This document shows positions 27,801 through 35,989 of a stretch of DNA of 64,000 bases, in pieces. The position numbers were made by a program, and so were the translations under genes. The stretch comes from G963667675 sp965197565. Lineage in GTDB: Bacteria; Chloroflexota; Dehalococcoidia; Lucifugimonadales; UBA3495. The stretch covers positions 1,550,001 to 1,614,000 of the forward strand of contig CBDANK010000004.1 in the NCBI GenBank assembly GCA_965197565.1, in the 5' to 3' direction. The notes beneath the pieces were generated by a model. That model saw only the letters and a list, made by a program, of their open reading frames with translations, was not told the origin of the DNA and searched no databases. Within the stretch, counting starts at the first letter, position 1. Every line of letters starts with the position of its first letter.

Positions 27801-28565
27801 GCCATAATGTACCTGGCGCCGGCGGACGTGGCTCGAAATGAAGGGTCAATGCGGCCGGTCCAAGTGATCGCTCCCAAGGGCCTGGTGGTAAACGCCAACC
27901 CCCCGGCCCCGGTGTGCATGAGCACCAACCATTGTGCCGAGGAGATCATCGAGGCCGTGTTCAAGGCGTTGGCCCCGGCCGTCCCCCAAGCGGTTAGCGC
28001 CGGATTTTCCCGCCGCCTCCGCTACGCTATGATCGGCTCCGACCCTCGCACCGGGCGGCGTTTCATCTGGCACTTCTTCTTGGCCCGGGGCGGAGGCGGC
28101 GCGTCCTACGGCTTTGACGGGTGGCCCAACGTTGGGGAGGTCAACGTGGCCGGCGGAATCCGGTCTCCCAGTGTCGAGGTCACCGAGGAACGCTTTCCCT
28201 TTTTCATTGAATACCATGAGTTGCGCCCCGGCTCGGGGGGCGCCGGTACCTGGCGGGGCGGCTTGGGGGCGATCTGCGACCTAGTTTACGAAGGGACGGA
28301 AGCAGCACTGTTGAACACAGCGGGAGACGGAATAGTCGTCCCGCCCTTCGGGCTATTCGGAGGGGACCCCGGCTTGGCCCACCACTACAAGATCGTGTCC
28401 AACGGCACGACACGGGTGCTCGGCTCAAAGGAAGTTGGCGTAGTGGTCAACCCCGGCGATCACATCGTCTGTTTGTCCTCCGGTGGAGGCGGCTACGGCG
28501 ACCCCCAAGCCCGCGGCGAGGCCGCCAAGGAGTGGGACATCAAGAATGGGTATGTGAGCCCCTGA
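24837..28565 (+). CDS. Hydantoinase/5-oxoprolinase family protein, fused HyuA-HyuB
   Basis: A 1242-residue protein. Residues 1-690 are HyuA: I-D-V-G-G-T-F-T-D at 6-14, H-G-T-T-V-A-T-N near 69, F-D-M-G-G-T-S-T-D near 287, G-A-G-G-G-S-I near 328. Residues 699-1242 are HyuB: D-P-V-T-L-A-V-I-E-H, N-D-P-Y-F-G-G-S-H-L-P-D near 785, and H-S-D-V-G-G near 822. The family uses ATP to open cyclic imides or 5-oxoproline. The fusion matches the eukaryotic-type oxoprolinase layout; bacterial ones are often two genes. It starts at GTG with AAGGAG. It is divergent from the RidA gene across a 270-base gap. Confidence 0.93.
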   Translation: MYRIGIDVGGTFTDFVVASGGEFPRYFKTPSTPHDPSEGVMAGLGDVAASFGLSPQELLDQTELVIHGTTVATNTLVERKGAKVGLITTEGFRDLLEMREGLKEDRYNLRMTPVEPLVSRYLRLGVSERVRSDGTVATPLDEESLERALEHFRQEGVEALAVCFLFSYLNSEHEKRVSEKVRASFPDTYTSLSHEIIPQIKEFDRLSTTVINSYVGPVFGEYLQRLKERFPSFSGLRDVLIMQSNGGVAPIDESSRQAVRAILSGPAGGVSGAAFLGELLEESKIIAFDMGGTSTDISLIEDGVPHVSTEKFEGGWKISVPMIDIHTLGAGGGSIASVDPACVLRVGPQSAGADPGPACYGKGGVQPTVTDANLVLGYLDPDNFLGGKARLSRELAEKALEEHIAGPLGLSTLEAAYGVSRLVSTAIGEGIRLMSVQRGVDPRQFAILAFGGASGLQVGQVARQLQVDKVYIPAAAPVLSAYGMLCTDLKYDFSRSHPASLDRIDLKAVRSIMAELEGLGREKLRAQGVPESDVEVRRSADMRYLDQIYEVNIPVPDPEQEDSLLLDQLAANFHRRYQELFSYRQQDQEVRLVTLRVEVVGRLPRVALPELESSQTGAAAAKTRRVYLGGWREVPVYAIDELSPDVKVSGPALLESNFTTILVEPGDSARLNRFGAIELHVAQESPDAFRAVDESSDQPDPVTLAVIEHRLESIALEMTEVMLRTSMSQILNSSRDFSTAILDADCQLVAQGEGIPVHISALPIAGAAVRDYFGEEISEGDLFILNDPYFGGSHLPDITIIRPIFHQGMLLFYGVNRAHHSDVGGGTHGGYNPAASEIYHEGLRIPPLKLHDKGIPRDDLFHMLAANVRQPENFLGDLNAQIGSVMIAAQRIQSLVQSYGPDRLLSVVDGILGATEKQVRQFISQWPDGVYRGESLVDDDGFDSKLIPIRAKVTIAGDAMTIDLSESSPQVTGFINSAYANTRSLTHAAIMYLAPADVARNEGSMRPVQVIAPKGLVVNANPPAPVCMSTNHCAEEIIEAVFKALAPAVPQAVSAGFSRRLRYAMIGSDPRTGRRFIWHFFLARGGGGASYGFDGWPNVGEVNVAGGIRSPSVEVTEERFPFFIEYHELRPGSGGAGTWRGGLGAICDLVYEGTEAALLNTAGDGIVVPPFGLFGGDPGLAHHYKIVSNGTTRVLGSKEVGVVVNPGDHIVCLSSGGGGYGDPQARGEAAKEWDIKNGYVSP

Positions 28566-28679
28566 AGGCATGTTGAGATATATTGGCTTTATAATACAAT
28601 CTAGCGGTGGCGAACACTCGCTGTATTGGTTGAATAAATAACGCTAAATGCCCCATAGCCAGGCACGGGAGGCCCAATC

Positions 28680-30653
28680 ATGACCCAACAGTTTCCGCTG
28701 CTCTTCGCCCCATTCCAGTTGGGCAAACACGACCTCCAAAGCCGGATCGTAGTCACGGGACACGCAGCCCAGTTCTACGACAAGCAGAAACTGCCTACCG
28801 AGGACTACGCTTACTACCTCAGAGAGAGGGCCAAGGGCGGCGCCGGCATGGTCACCCTGGGGTCTTGCGGGGTGCATCCCACCAGCACTTACCAGTTCCT
28901 TAATCAGGACGAAAGGATCATCCCCCGCTACCGGGTCATCGCCGATCTGGTGCATCAGTTCCCAGTGCCGGTACTGGCCCAATTGAGCCACAACGGCAGA
29001 AGATCTGGCGTACAGCAACGGGAGATGCTGGAGGGAGACTGGCTGTCGGTGGCCCCGTCAGCGGTGCCCACCCCGGCCTTCAGCTATGCACAAGCTATGC
29101 CCCATGAGATGAGCACCGAGGAAGTGGAGGAGATAGTCGCCGCTTTTGGAGCGGCGGCGGGAAGGGCCAGGGAAGGGGGTCTCGACGGCGTTGAGCTGCC
29201 GGTAGGTTATGGGGCCTTGGTGGCCCAGTTCCTCCACGGCCAGAGCAACCGCCGCACCGACAAGTACGGCGGCGACACCTTGGTGGAGAGGATGACCTTC
29301 CTCTACGAAGTCCTGCAAGCGATGCGGGAGGCCATAGGGCCCGATCTTCTGCTGGGAGTACGCATCAGTGACGATTTGGTGGATTACAGCATAGATTACG
29401 AAGACAGCAAGACCATCGCTCCGCTGCTGGAAGCAACCGGCCTGCTGAACTACATCAACGTTTGGCTGGGCCACACCATGGACAATGGTTCTTTCCGGGC
29501 CCACTGGCCCCCCTATTATCATGCGCCGGGGGAGTTCGCCGAACGGCCGGCGGGCATCAAGCAACTGGTCAATCTTCCGGTTATCGGCATCGGACGCATC
29601 AACACCCCCGCGTTGGCGGAACGGATGTTGGCCGAGGGAAAAATGGACTTGGTGGGCATGGTCAGAGAGTTGATTGCCGACCCTCACCTCCCCAACAAAG
29701 CCAAGGCCGGCCGGGTGGATGACATCCGCATCTGCATCGCCTGCGTCCAGAGTTGTGTTGGCCGGCAGAACCTTGATCTGCCCATCAGCTGCATCTACAA
29801 TCCGGTGACCGGCCACGAAAAGGCTTGGGCCGACCTGGGACCGGCCCCGGTGAAGAAGAAAGTGGTGGTGGTGGGCGGCGGCCCCGCCGGGATGGAAGCG
29901 GCGCGGGTGGCGGCGGAACGAGGACACCAAGTAGTGCTGTTCGAGCGGTCGGAACGGTTGGGCGGTCAAGTGAAGCTGGTGATGAAAACGCCCATGCGCC
30001 AGTCCTTTGAAGAGATCATCCGGTTCGGGGAGAAACAGTTGCCGAAGCTGGGGGTAGAGGTAAGATTGGGTGTGGAGGCTGGTGTGGATAGTATACTTGC
30101 CGAAAACCCCCAAGCGGTGATTGTGGCCACTGGGTCGGAACCCTACCTGCCGGAGATACCGGGAGCCGAGGGGAAGAACGTGGTCAGCGTTACCGACGTG
30201 CTGAACGGGGCTGAAACGGGGAAACGCGTCGTTATCATAGACACGCAGGGGACCGCTCCCGGGTGCACGGTCGCCGAGGTGCTGGCCGATCAGGACAAGA
30301 GTGTGGAGATCGTCACCGGTCTCAACAAGGTGGGCAGCGACATCCCCATGCCCGTATGGCACCATCTGTACGAGCGGCTGCTCGGCAAGGGGGTCGTTAT
30401 GAGCCCCATGACCGGAGTGACCCGCATCGGAGAGGATTTCGTGGACGTGTTTCACGTGGTCAATCCCTCTGTGACCAGGACCATCCAGTCGGTGGACACG
30501 GTGGTCATGGCCGCGGGCGGCCGGGCCAACGACGAGTTGTATAATTCGTTGGTGGGTATGGTCGACGAGCTCTACGTCATCGGCGACAGTGCCCAGCCCC
30601 GAAACATCGAGATGGCCACCTACCAGGCCCACAAGGTGGCCGTCGAGCTTTAA
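28680..30653 (+). CDS. OYE-family NADH:flavin oxidoreductase with FAD domain (2,4-dienoyl-CoA reductase type), copy 1
   Basis: A 657-residue modular flavoprotein. An FMN TIM-barrel (1-340) contains G-V-E-L near 172. A 4Fe-4S cluster motif follows, C-I-A-C-V-Q-S-C and Cys about 12 residues on (344-363), all four Cys present. The C-terminal FAD/NAD domain starts at V-V-V-V-G-G-G-P-A-G-M-E near 395. Relatives reduce enoates, dienoyl-CoA or demethylate amines. A perfect TATAAT lies at 28590-28595 but without a good -35. LLM and SDR genes follow with gaps of 52 and 87 bases, probably one operon. Confidence 0.92.
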   Translation: MTQQFPLLFAPFQLGKHDLQSRIVVTGHAAQFYDKQKLPTEDYAYYLRERAKGGAGMVTLGSCGVHPTSTYQFLNQDERIIPRYRVIADLVHQFPVPVLAQLSHNGRRSGVQQREMLEGDWLSVAPSAVPTPAFSYAQAMPHEMSTEEVEEIVAAFGAAAGRAREGGLDGVELPVGYGALVAQFLHGQSNRRTDKYGGDTLVERMTFLYEVLQAMREAIGPDLLLGVRISDDLVDYSIDYEDSKTIAPLLEATGLLNYINVWLGHTMDNGSFRAHWPPYYHAPGEFAERPAGIKQLVNLPVIGIGRINTPALAERMLAEGKMDLVGMVRELIADPHLPNKAKAGRVDDIRICIACVQSCVGRQNLDLPISCIYNPVTGHEKAWADLGPAPVKKKVVVVGGGPAGMEAARVAAERGHQVVLFERSERLGGQVKLVMKTPMRQSFEEIIRFGEKQLPKLGVEVRLGVEAGVDSILAENPQAVIVATGSEPYLPEIPGAEGKNVVSVTDVLNGAETGKRVVIIDTQGTAPGCTVAEVLADQDKSVEIVTGLNKVGSDIPMPVWHHLYERLLGKGVVMSPMTGVTRIGEDFVDVFHVVNPSVTRTIQSVDTVVMAAGGRANDELYNSLVGMVDELYVIGDSAQPRNIEMATYQAHKVAVEL

Positions 30654-30705
30654 CTTATCTAGGCCCAGAGCTTAGATAACAGAAAGGAAGAAGGAGGGCT
30701 TTATT

Positions 30706-31869
30706 ATGAAGTTCGGATTCTATAGCCAGATGACCGACGCTCCTGTGACCAGGGTTTATGCGGACCTGTTGGAAGAGCTAAAAGAGCAGGTCATTTATTG
30801 TGAGCAGGCCGGGTTCGATATTGCCTGGGCCGACGAGCATCATTTCAACTTTCGTTCGGTTAATTCGCCCAATCCCATAGTGGCCGGGGCCATGCTGGCG
30901 GCCCACACCAGCCGCATTCGCATTGGGCTGCCCGTTCCCCTCCCCAATTGGCATCCTCTGCGCTTGGCGGAAGACGTCGCCCTTCTTGACCATTTAAGCA
31001 GAGGACGCGTCGAGTTAGACATGGGCCGGGGCATCAGTCCCTTTGACGTGGCCAACCTAAACCCGCACCTTACCGGCGTCTGGCCGGACCCAAGGGTGAG
31101 GTTTCAAAAAAGCACGCAGACCGCTTCCAGGGAACACTATGCGGAGGTCTTGGAGATTCTGAAGAAAGCCTGGACTGAGGAGTACTTCTCTCACAAGGGG
31201 CGTTACTACGAGTTTCCTCAACCGGGGTTCACCGACGGGTCATCTATTATCCCCCCGGACTCAACCGCGCTGAAGGACGGCGAGATAGTAAAGATGTCCG
31301 TGGACCCCAAGCCCTATCAAAAGCCCTATCCCACCCTTCGGATGCTAATGACTTCCGAGCCGTCCTTTCAGGAAGGGGCCGAGCTGGGCTTGAAGGGTTG
31401 GGTCTGGGTCCAGCCGCCACAGAGGCTGCGCCAAAGACTAGAAGTATATGCCGGTATACGCAGCGAGCAAGAAGGGCGGCAGTTCAGGATAGGGGAGGAT
31501 GTGGGCGCCTTGCGGATGGTATATGTGGCGCCGTCCTATGAGGAAGCTAAAAGAGACACCGATGCCTTCTTTACCCCGATTATGAAATATGTATGCAGCA
31601 ACCGTCCCCAGGACTACTATCTGGATGAGGGCGGAAAGATGCCCGCAAATGGAGAGTTGGACTGGGAATTTTTTAGAAAACAACTCTTGATTTTGGCCGG
31701 AACCCCGGAGCAAGTGAAGGAACAGATACATGAGCTAGGGGAAACTTGTGGGCTTGACTTCATTGGGGTCTGGATGGAAGCCGGGGGAATGAGCCATCAG
31801 AAAATAATGTCGAGTCTGGATTTGTTCGCAGACAAGGTGGCGCCCCAATTTGCCGGCAACGGGGCATAA
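30706..31869 (+). CDS. LLM class flavin-dependent oxidoreductase
   Basis: A 387-residue luciferase-like TIM barrel. Signatures are A-D-E-H-H-F-N-F near 44, R-I-R-I-G-L near 71 and the A-E-D-V-A-L-L-D-H-L-S-R-G-R-V-E segment near 88-103. Members use reduced FMN or F420 to oxidise substrates, often with O2. AGGAGG is upstream. Between an OYE-type reductase and an SDR it may form an oxidation module on one substrate (inference). One of four LLM proteins in the window. Confidence 0.92.
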   Translation: MKFGFYSQMTDAPVTRVYADLLEELKEQVIYCEQAGFDIAWADEHHFNFRSVNSPNPIVAGAMLAAHTSRIRIGLPVPLPNWHPLRLAEDVALLDHLSRGRVELDMGRGISPFDVANLNPHLTGVWPDPRVRFQKSTQTASREHYAEVLEILKKAWTEEYFSHKGRYYEFPQPGFTDGSSIIPPDSTALKDGEIVKMSVDPKPYQKPYPTLRMLMTSEPSFQEGAELGLKGWVWVQPPQRLRQRLEVYAGIRSEQEGRQFRIGEDVGALRMVYVAPSYEEAKRDTDAFFTPIMKYVCSNRPQDYYLDEGGKMPANGELDWEFFRKQLLILAGTPEQVKEQIHELGETCGLDFIGVWMEAGGMSHQKIMSSLDLFADKVAPQFAGNGA

Positions 31870-31956
31870 GCTGCTTGGGACAGTCCATCAAGCCTAGGTG
31901 GCCCGCGCTATGCAACGGGCCGAAGAGTGCATTTCAGCTCAAGTGAGAGGTGAGAG

Positions 31957-32709
31957 ATGAGACTGGGAGGGAAAGTAGCGCTCATCAGTGGCGGGGCCAG
32001 GGGTCAAGGCGCTGTCGAGGCTAGACTTTTCGCCAGCGAGGGGGCGAAGGTAGTTTTTGGAGACGTCCTAGACGAACAAGGAAGAATGGTGGAAGCAGAA
32101 CTCAGCGAGGCGGGCGCTGATGTTGCTTATGTTCACTTGGACGTGACCAGGGAAGCCGACTGGGTGTCCGCTGTTGAGGCCGCGGTCAGCAGGTACGGAC
32201 GGCTGGACGTGCTGGTGAATAACGCCGGCATCTCGATCCGTAAAGGCATCGAGGAAACCACCGAAGAAGACTGGGACCGGATCATGGACATCAACGCCAA
32301 GGGAGTCTTCTTGGGCACCAAACACGCCATCCCGGCAATGAGGCGAGCCGGCGGAGGCTCCATCATCAACATATCCTCTATAGCGGGGATGGTGGGAGGC
32401 CCCTTCACGGGCGGGAGCTATGCCGCCACCAAGGGGGCTGTCCGGCTTTTGACTAAATCAACCGCCGTCCAATACGCCAAAGAAGGCATACGGTGCAACT
32501 CGGTCCACCCCGGACTCCTTGAAACTCCCATGACCCAGGACCTTCTTGCCGACCCGGCGATGCGGGAAATGAGGACGCAGAGAATACCGTTGGGTAGGAT
32601 TGGAACGTCTGAGGACGTTGCTTACGGGGTGTTGTTCTTGGCCTCCGACGAATCTTCGTTTATGACGGGCAGCGAGTTGGTGATCGATGGAGGCCAGACA
32701 GCACAGTAG
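31957..32709 (+). CDS. SDR family oxidoreductase
   Basis: A 250-residue classical SDR: G-G-A-R-G-Q-G at 12-18, N-N-A-G near 88, I-S-S-I-A-G near 140 and Y-A-A-T-K near 154, ending in the family pattern S-F-M-T-G-S-E-L-V-I-D-G-G. It probably oxidises an alcohol or reduces a ketone with NAD(H). It is third in the OYE-LLM-SDR series. Confidence 0.92.
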   Translation: MRLGGKVALISGGARGQGAVEARLFASEGAKVVFGDVLDEQGRMVEAELSEAGADVAYVHLDVTREADWVSAVEAAVSRYGRLDVLVNNAGISIRKGIEETTEEDWDRIMDINAKGVFLGTKHAIPAMRRAGGGSIINISSIAGMVGGPFTGGSYAATKGAVRLLTKSTAVQYAKEGIRCNSVHPGLLETPMTQDLLADPAMREMRTQRIPLGRIGTSEDVAYGVLFLASDESSFMTGSELVIDGGQTAQ

Positions 32710-32819
32710 CTGCCGTCTACTTCAGGGATTCCTCTGAAAATACCCCGCGTCATACCCGCGAAATGCCTGCCCTTGGACTCCCGCGTTCGGAGACCTTTGC
32801 GTAACTGGTCGCTCAACTT

Positions 32820-32971
32820 GTCATTCCGACCGGAGGGAGGAATCTAAGGCGTTGGGACAGAGTCGTCGCGTCGGTCCAGCTACAGACCCAGTGCTTGCTG
32901 ACATAGGTTTGGGGTTCCTCACGGAGTTTATCCTGAGAGCAGCCGAAGGGCTTCGCTGCGTTCGGAATGAC
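32820..32971. repeat. Dispersed palindromic repeat, divergent copy
   Basis: About 152 bp bounded by gtcattccga and tcggaatgac inverted ends, with the internal pieces gaggaatctaa and tatcctgag found in other copies. It occupies most of the 410-base gene-free gap between the SDR and propeller genes. Confidence 0.65.
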
Positions 32972-33040
32972 AGGGGTTATGCAAAGCTCTCCGTTCGCGG
33001 GAGTGATGATAAACAGGGCCACCCATTTTCATTCCCATAT

Positions 33041-33077
33041 ATGGCCTTCCCTGCCTGCGGCAAGCAGGGAAGGCCAT
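33041..33077. terminator. Strong hairpin between convergent genes
   Basis: A perfect 14-bp stem (33041-33054 with 33064-33077) with a 9-base loop lies between the plus-strand SDR and minus-strand propeller genes. There is no U-run on either side, so it may be a bidirectional terminator or RNA-stabilising hairpin. Confidence 0.5.
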
Positions 33078-33119
33078 GAGAATTCCTGCGTAAAAAGCTG
33101 CTGGATATACTCTTTGGGT

Positions 33120-34193
33120 TCAGGCCGGCGTCAATAATACGTCGTGACTGCCCTTTGTCACCGGAGGCAATCCGGTAACTATCTGCGACCAAGCCTCGCC
33201 CCCGTCTTCACTAGCCCATACTTCTCCCGAGGCCATTGCGCCGAAGATGGAGAAAGAGTCTCCCCAGTCCTCCAACAACATAGCCTCGAAGGCCGACTGG
33301 AGACGGTCGGGGAGCCCACTCCGCAAAGCCTCCCAAGTCCTGCCCCCATCAGTGCTCTTGGAGATGCGGGAGCCGGCAAAGCGAGTTTCGGGCCACGCGC
33401 CCGGTCCATGCTGGGCCGCCGCCACGAAGACCAGATCAGGCTTTCTTGGATGCAGGACCATGAGGTCCGGGTAAGCTCCGACTTCGTGTTCCGTAGTCAT
33501 CCAGTGTTCCCAAGTGGTCCCGCCATCCGAAGTCACATAGGTGCCGTCGCCGCCGGTGACATAGATTCGGTCTGGGTCCAAAGTATTGATGACCGTTCGG
33601 TGTACGTCGTCGTCCATGCCGGTAATCGCTTGGAACGTCCTGCCTCCGTCCGTGCTTTTCACCAACCCTCCCTGTTCTATGCTGATGAACAAGGTATTGG
33701 GCTCAGTTGGGTGAAAGTTGATGTGCTTGGTATGGGCGACGTGAGGCGGCGCCGGGAAGGTCCAACCGGACATGTCAACAGCCCGCAGCCCCGTGAGTTC
33801 GGCCCAATGACGACCCAGGTCATCACTGTAAAAAAGGTGCGCCGGTTCGGTGCCGGCAAAGACTCGTGCGCCGCCATTTACACGGGCCGAAGCCAGGCTG
33901 TATATGTCGGCCTCAGTGAGTCCATTGTCCCGGCGTTCCCAAGTGTGTCCGTCGTCCTCACTAACATAAATGGAGTCCTGGGAGGCACCCGCGAAGATCG
34001 CCCCGCTTATCGGTTCGATGATCACGGCGTGGATGTGCTTATCGGTCAGCGCCCGACGGGAAACTTTCCAACCCGAGCCATTTTCTTCCCGCGTGATCAA
34101 CGCCACCCCTTCCTTGGTTCCGATCCAAATCTCTCTCGATGGCGCAGAAGAGGTGAAAATAGTGTCCCCTCCGTGAGATAGCGTCAAAGCCAT
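33120..34193 (-). CDS. Asp-box (BNR) beta-propeller protein, second copy
   Basis: A 357-residue repeat protein with Asp boxes such as S-E-D-D-G-H-T-W, S-D-D-L-G-R-H-W, S-T-D-G-G-R-T-F, S-D-G-G-T-T-W, S-T-D-G-G-R-T-W and S-E-D-G-G-E-A-W. No signal peptide. The frame is open 17 codons further up, but the ATG at 34193 has AAGGAGG at good spacing. It resembles the protein at 7027-7995 in architecture but has different loop lengths, so it is a distant paralog. Function unknown; no glycosidase catalytic residues are evident. Confidence 0.8.
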   Translation of the reverse strand: MALTLSHGGDTIFTSSAPSREIWIGTKEGVALITREENGSGWKVSRRALTDKHIHAVIIEPISGAIFAGASQDSIYVSEDDGHTWERRDNGLTEADIYSLASARVNGGARVFAGTEPAHLFYSDDLGRHWAELTGLRAVDMSGWTFPAPPHVAHTKHINFHPTEPNTLFISIEQGGLVKSTDGGRTFQAITGMDDDVHRTVINTLDPDRIYVTGGDGTYVTSDGGTTWEHWMTTEHEVGAYPDLMVLHPRKPDLVFVAAAQHGPGAWPETRFAGSRISKSTDGGRTWEALRSGLPDRLQSAFEAMLLEDWGDSFSIFGAMASGEVWASEDGGEAWSQIVTGLPPVTKGSHDVLLTPA

Positions 34194-34422
34194 GAGTTCC
34201 TCCTTACCGGCCAAGATTCTCCCGCTGCATAACACTCTCGACAACTAACAGCATAAGGCTGCGCCCAAATGGAGTCAATCCAGCGTTCCCAGCCCATTCC
34301 TGTCGGCGCCCAGCGCCTATCTCCCAACAAGTCGTTGGCGACACCGACGCAGAGGGTTCCGAGGCTATTGGTCAAGTATACATATAGTATTGCCGGCGTA
34401 GCCAGGCGGACATAAGCTTTAG

Positions 34423-34470
34423 ATTCCTAGTCGCGAAGTTTATCCTGAGCGAAGTCGAAGGGCTCGGAAG
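34423..34470. repeat. Partial dispersed repeat
   Basis: A fragment reading agattcctagtcgcgaag then tatcctgagcgaagtcgaag, matching one half of the palindromic repeat family. The flanking 34194-34422 stretch upstream of the propeller gene shows no gene. Confidence 0.5.
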
Positions 34471-34520
34471 GAAATCGAAGGGGGAGCTTAGCCGTATGCG
34501 TTATCCGCAAGGTGCGATTA

Positions 34521-34536
34521 CCCTGGTCTCGTTGGC
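34521..34536 (+). repeat. 16-bp direct repeat, left copy
   Basis: ccctggtctcgttggc is repeated exactly at 35863-35878. The two copies bracket the palindromic repeat at 34535-34704 plus the IS110 element. This fits a target duplication of the composite, or of the repeat before IS insertion. Confidence 0.75.
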
Positions 34537-34704
34537 AGGGTCTTTTAATTGTCACCCTGAACGGAGTGAAGGGTCTAAAATCGCTCTTGCAAGTCAAGGC
34601 CGATTCTCCGATCAAGACTTTTAGATTCTTTCGCAGAGTCGTCGAAGCTCCTCAGAATGACGTTACCGGGGGTTGCTGCGCCACTCCAATATGAAAACTG
34701 AAAG
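34535..34704. repeat. Dispersed palindromic repeat, subfamily 2, interrupted by IS110
   Basis: About 170 bp that match, in inverted orientation, 51840-52023 nearly throughout, from gcagggtcttttaattgtc to ccaatatgaaaactgaaa. In other copies the end continues as gaccctgc; here it stops at ctgaaag, and a gaccct sequence is found beyond the IS110 element at 35861-35866. Confidence 0.85.
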
Positions 34705-34719
34705 CAACTGTCTTTGATG

Positions 34720-35667
34720 TCAAGACTTGATGAGGTTTTGGTTCCAGCGATGACCGCTCTTGGCCATGCCGTTGAGGATGGTGAGCAGCTTGCGCATACA
34801 GGCGACGAGCGCCAGTTTCTTGGGTTTGCCGGCGGCCAGCAGCCGTTGGTAGAAGCTGCGGATCACCGGGTTGTGCCGGCTGGCCACCAAGGCGCCCATG
34901 TAGAGCACGGCCCGGACTCGGGCCCGCCCTCCGGCCACGGTTCTCCGGCCCCGCATGGTCCCGCTGTCCCGGTTCATCGGGGCCACTCCCACCAAGGCGG
35001 CTATCCGCTTCCGGTCCATGGTGCCCAGTTCCGGCAAGTGGGCCAGCAGCACCAGGGAGAGCTGTTCCCCCACGCCAGGAACGGAGCGCAGCAACTCGTC
35101 CTTCTCCCGCCATGCCGGACTCCGGCGCAGCGTCTGCTGCAGGTCCTCGTCCAAGTCGTCCAGTTCCTGCTCCAGCCACTGGAGGTGAGCCTGGATGCGT
35201 GGAGCAACGGCGCGGCTGGCCGGCCCAAGACGGTTCTTCTCCGCCACCAGCATGGCCACCACCTGGTTGCGCCGGGTGGTCAGGGAATGAAGTTCTCGGG
35301 TGTCCGAATCGGGCAGGGGACGGACCGGCGGACGTACCGCCTCGGCGAAATGGGCCAGAACCTGGGCGTCCAGGGCATCGGTCTTGGCCAGTCGGCCGGT
35401 GGCTTTGGCGAAGTCGCGCACCTGACGGGGATTGACCACCAGCACCGGCAGGGCCGCCGCCGCCAAGGCGCCGGCCAGGGGGAGTTCCAAGCCGCCAGTG
35501 GCCTCCAAGACCACTGCCGAGGGGTGCAGAGACTGCAACTCCGATGCCAGGCCGCTGACCCCGGCCTCGTCGTAAGCGACACTCCAGGCGGCGCCCGAAG
35601 GCCGGAGGGCCACATCCACTCGGTCCTTGGCCACGTCGATGCCTGCGTAGATGGCTTCCTGCTGCAT
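34720..35667 (-). CDS. IS110-family transposase (DEDD recombinase)
   Basis: A complete 315-residue protein. The N-terminal RuvC-like domain has D11 in A-G-I-D-V-A-K-D, Glu in V-L-E-A-T-G-G near 64, and K-T-D-A-L-D-A near 100. The C-terminal transposase-20 domain has V-P-G-V-G near 193, then M-N-R-D-S-G-T-M-R-G near 230 carrying the candidate catalytic Ser. IS110 enzymes use an element-encoded bridge RNA to choose target and donor. No frameshift is seen, so the element could be active. Confidence 0.95.
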   Translation of the reverse strand: MQQEAIYAGIDVAKDRVDVALRPSGAAWSVAYDEAGVSGLASELQSLHPSAVVLEATGGLELPLAGALAAAALPVLVVNPRQVRDFAKATGRLAKTDALDAQVLAHFAEAVRPPVRPLPDSDTRELHSLTTRRNQVVAMLVAEKNRLGPASRAVAPRIQAHLQWLEQELDDLDEDLQQTLRRSPAWREKDELLRSVPGVGEQLSLVLLAHLPELGTMDRKRIAALVGVAPMNRDSGTMRGRRTVAGGRARVRAVLYMGALVASRHNPVIRSFYQRLLAAGKPKKLALVACMRKLLTILNGMAKSGHRWNQNLIKS

Positions 35668-35862
35668 ATTCCCTCCCGGTCAAGGGTTGGCCCGTTCTTG
35701 CAAAATGCGGGCTTGTCAGCCCAAGCAACTGTCCGGGCTCTTTGGGGAAAGGCGCGGCGACCATGCTTTCAGACGGCCTGCCATGACCAAGACCCTACCG
35801 GTCTGCCGCACCCTGAATCACTCCTCACCGGAGATTTTCCGCACCAACCTCAAGATACAAGA
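35668..35862 (-). ncRNA. Candidate IS110 bridge RNA region
   Basis: The non-coding left end upstream of the transposase is about 195 bases, the size and place of bridge RNAs in IS110-group elements. A clear stem-loop is present at 35709-35722 (5-bp stem, 4-base loop), with further short stems on both sides. On the minus strand it contains agggtctt (complement of 35789-35796), which is complementary to aagaccct, the sequence at the junction (35859-35866) and at the ends of other palindromic repeats. This is suggestive of a target-binding loop but not proven. Confidence 0.4.
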
Positions 35863-35878
35863 CCCTGGTCTCGTTGGC
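35863..35878 (+). repeat. 16-bp direct repeat, right copy
   Basis: Exact copy of 34521-34536, immediately beyond the inferred left end of the IS110 element. The remaining sequence to the ureohydrolase start (35879-35989) shows no gene. Confidence 0.75.
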
Positions 35879-35989
35879 GGGGATAGCGACACTTGGAATC
35901 GCTTCAATGCTAGAATGACCTTGATTGTTTGTCGCAGCCGCAAGGTCGAGGGTACCCAACCCTTAAGACTGGAACCGGGAGGATACACC

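Larger units (their letters stand above)
34704..35862 (-). mobile_element. IS110-family insertion sequence
   Basis: A one-gene element of about 1.16 kb. The limits are inferred from where the palindromic repeat breaks off (34704) and appears to resume (about 35861), each uncertain by several bases. There is a short right end of about 15 bases beyond the transposase stop and a non-coding left end of about 195 bases, the layout of IS110-group elements that encode a bridge RNA. No terminal inverted repeats, as expected for the family. Confidence 0.75.

Noticed and set aside
29058..30632. 524-codon open frame antisense to the OYE reductase gene
   Set aside because: It mirrors a strongly conserved gene on the plus strand and has no family motif; GC-rich coding DNA often leaves long antisense frames.
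34652..35764. Long antisense-like frames across the IS110 gene
   Set aside because: The transposase frame has all IS110 motifs; the others are Gly/Pro/Arg-rich shadows.
35651..35989. N-terminal extension of the ureohydrolase
   Set aside because: It crosses the IS110 end; GTG 35990 has a good ribosome site and matches family length.
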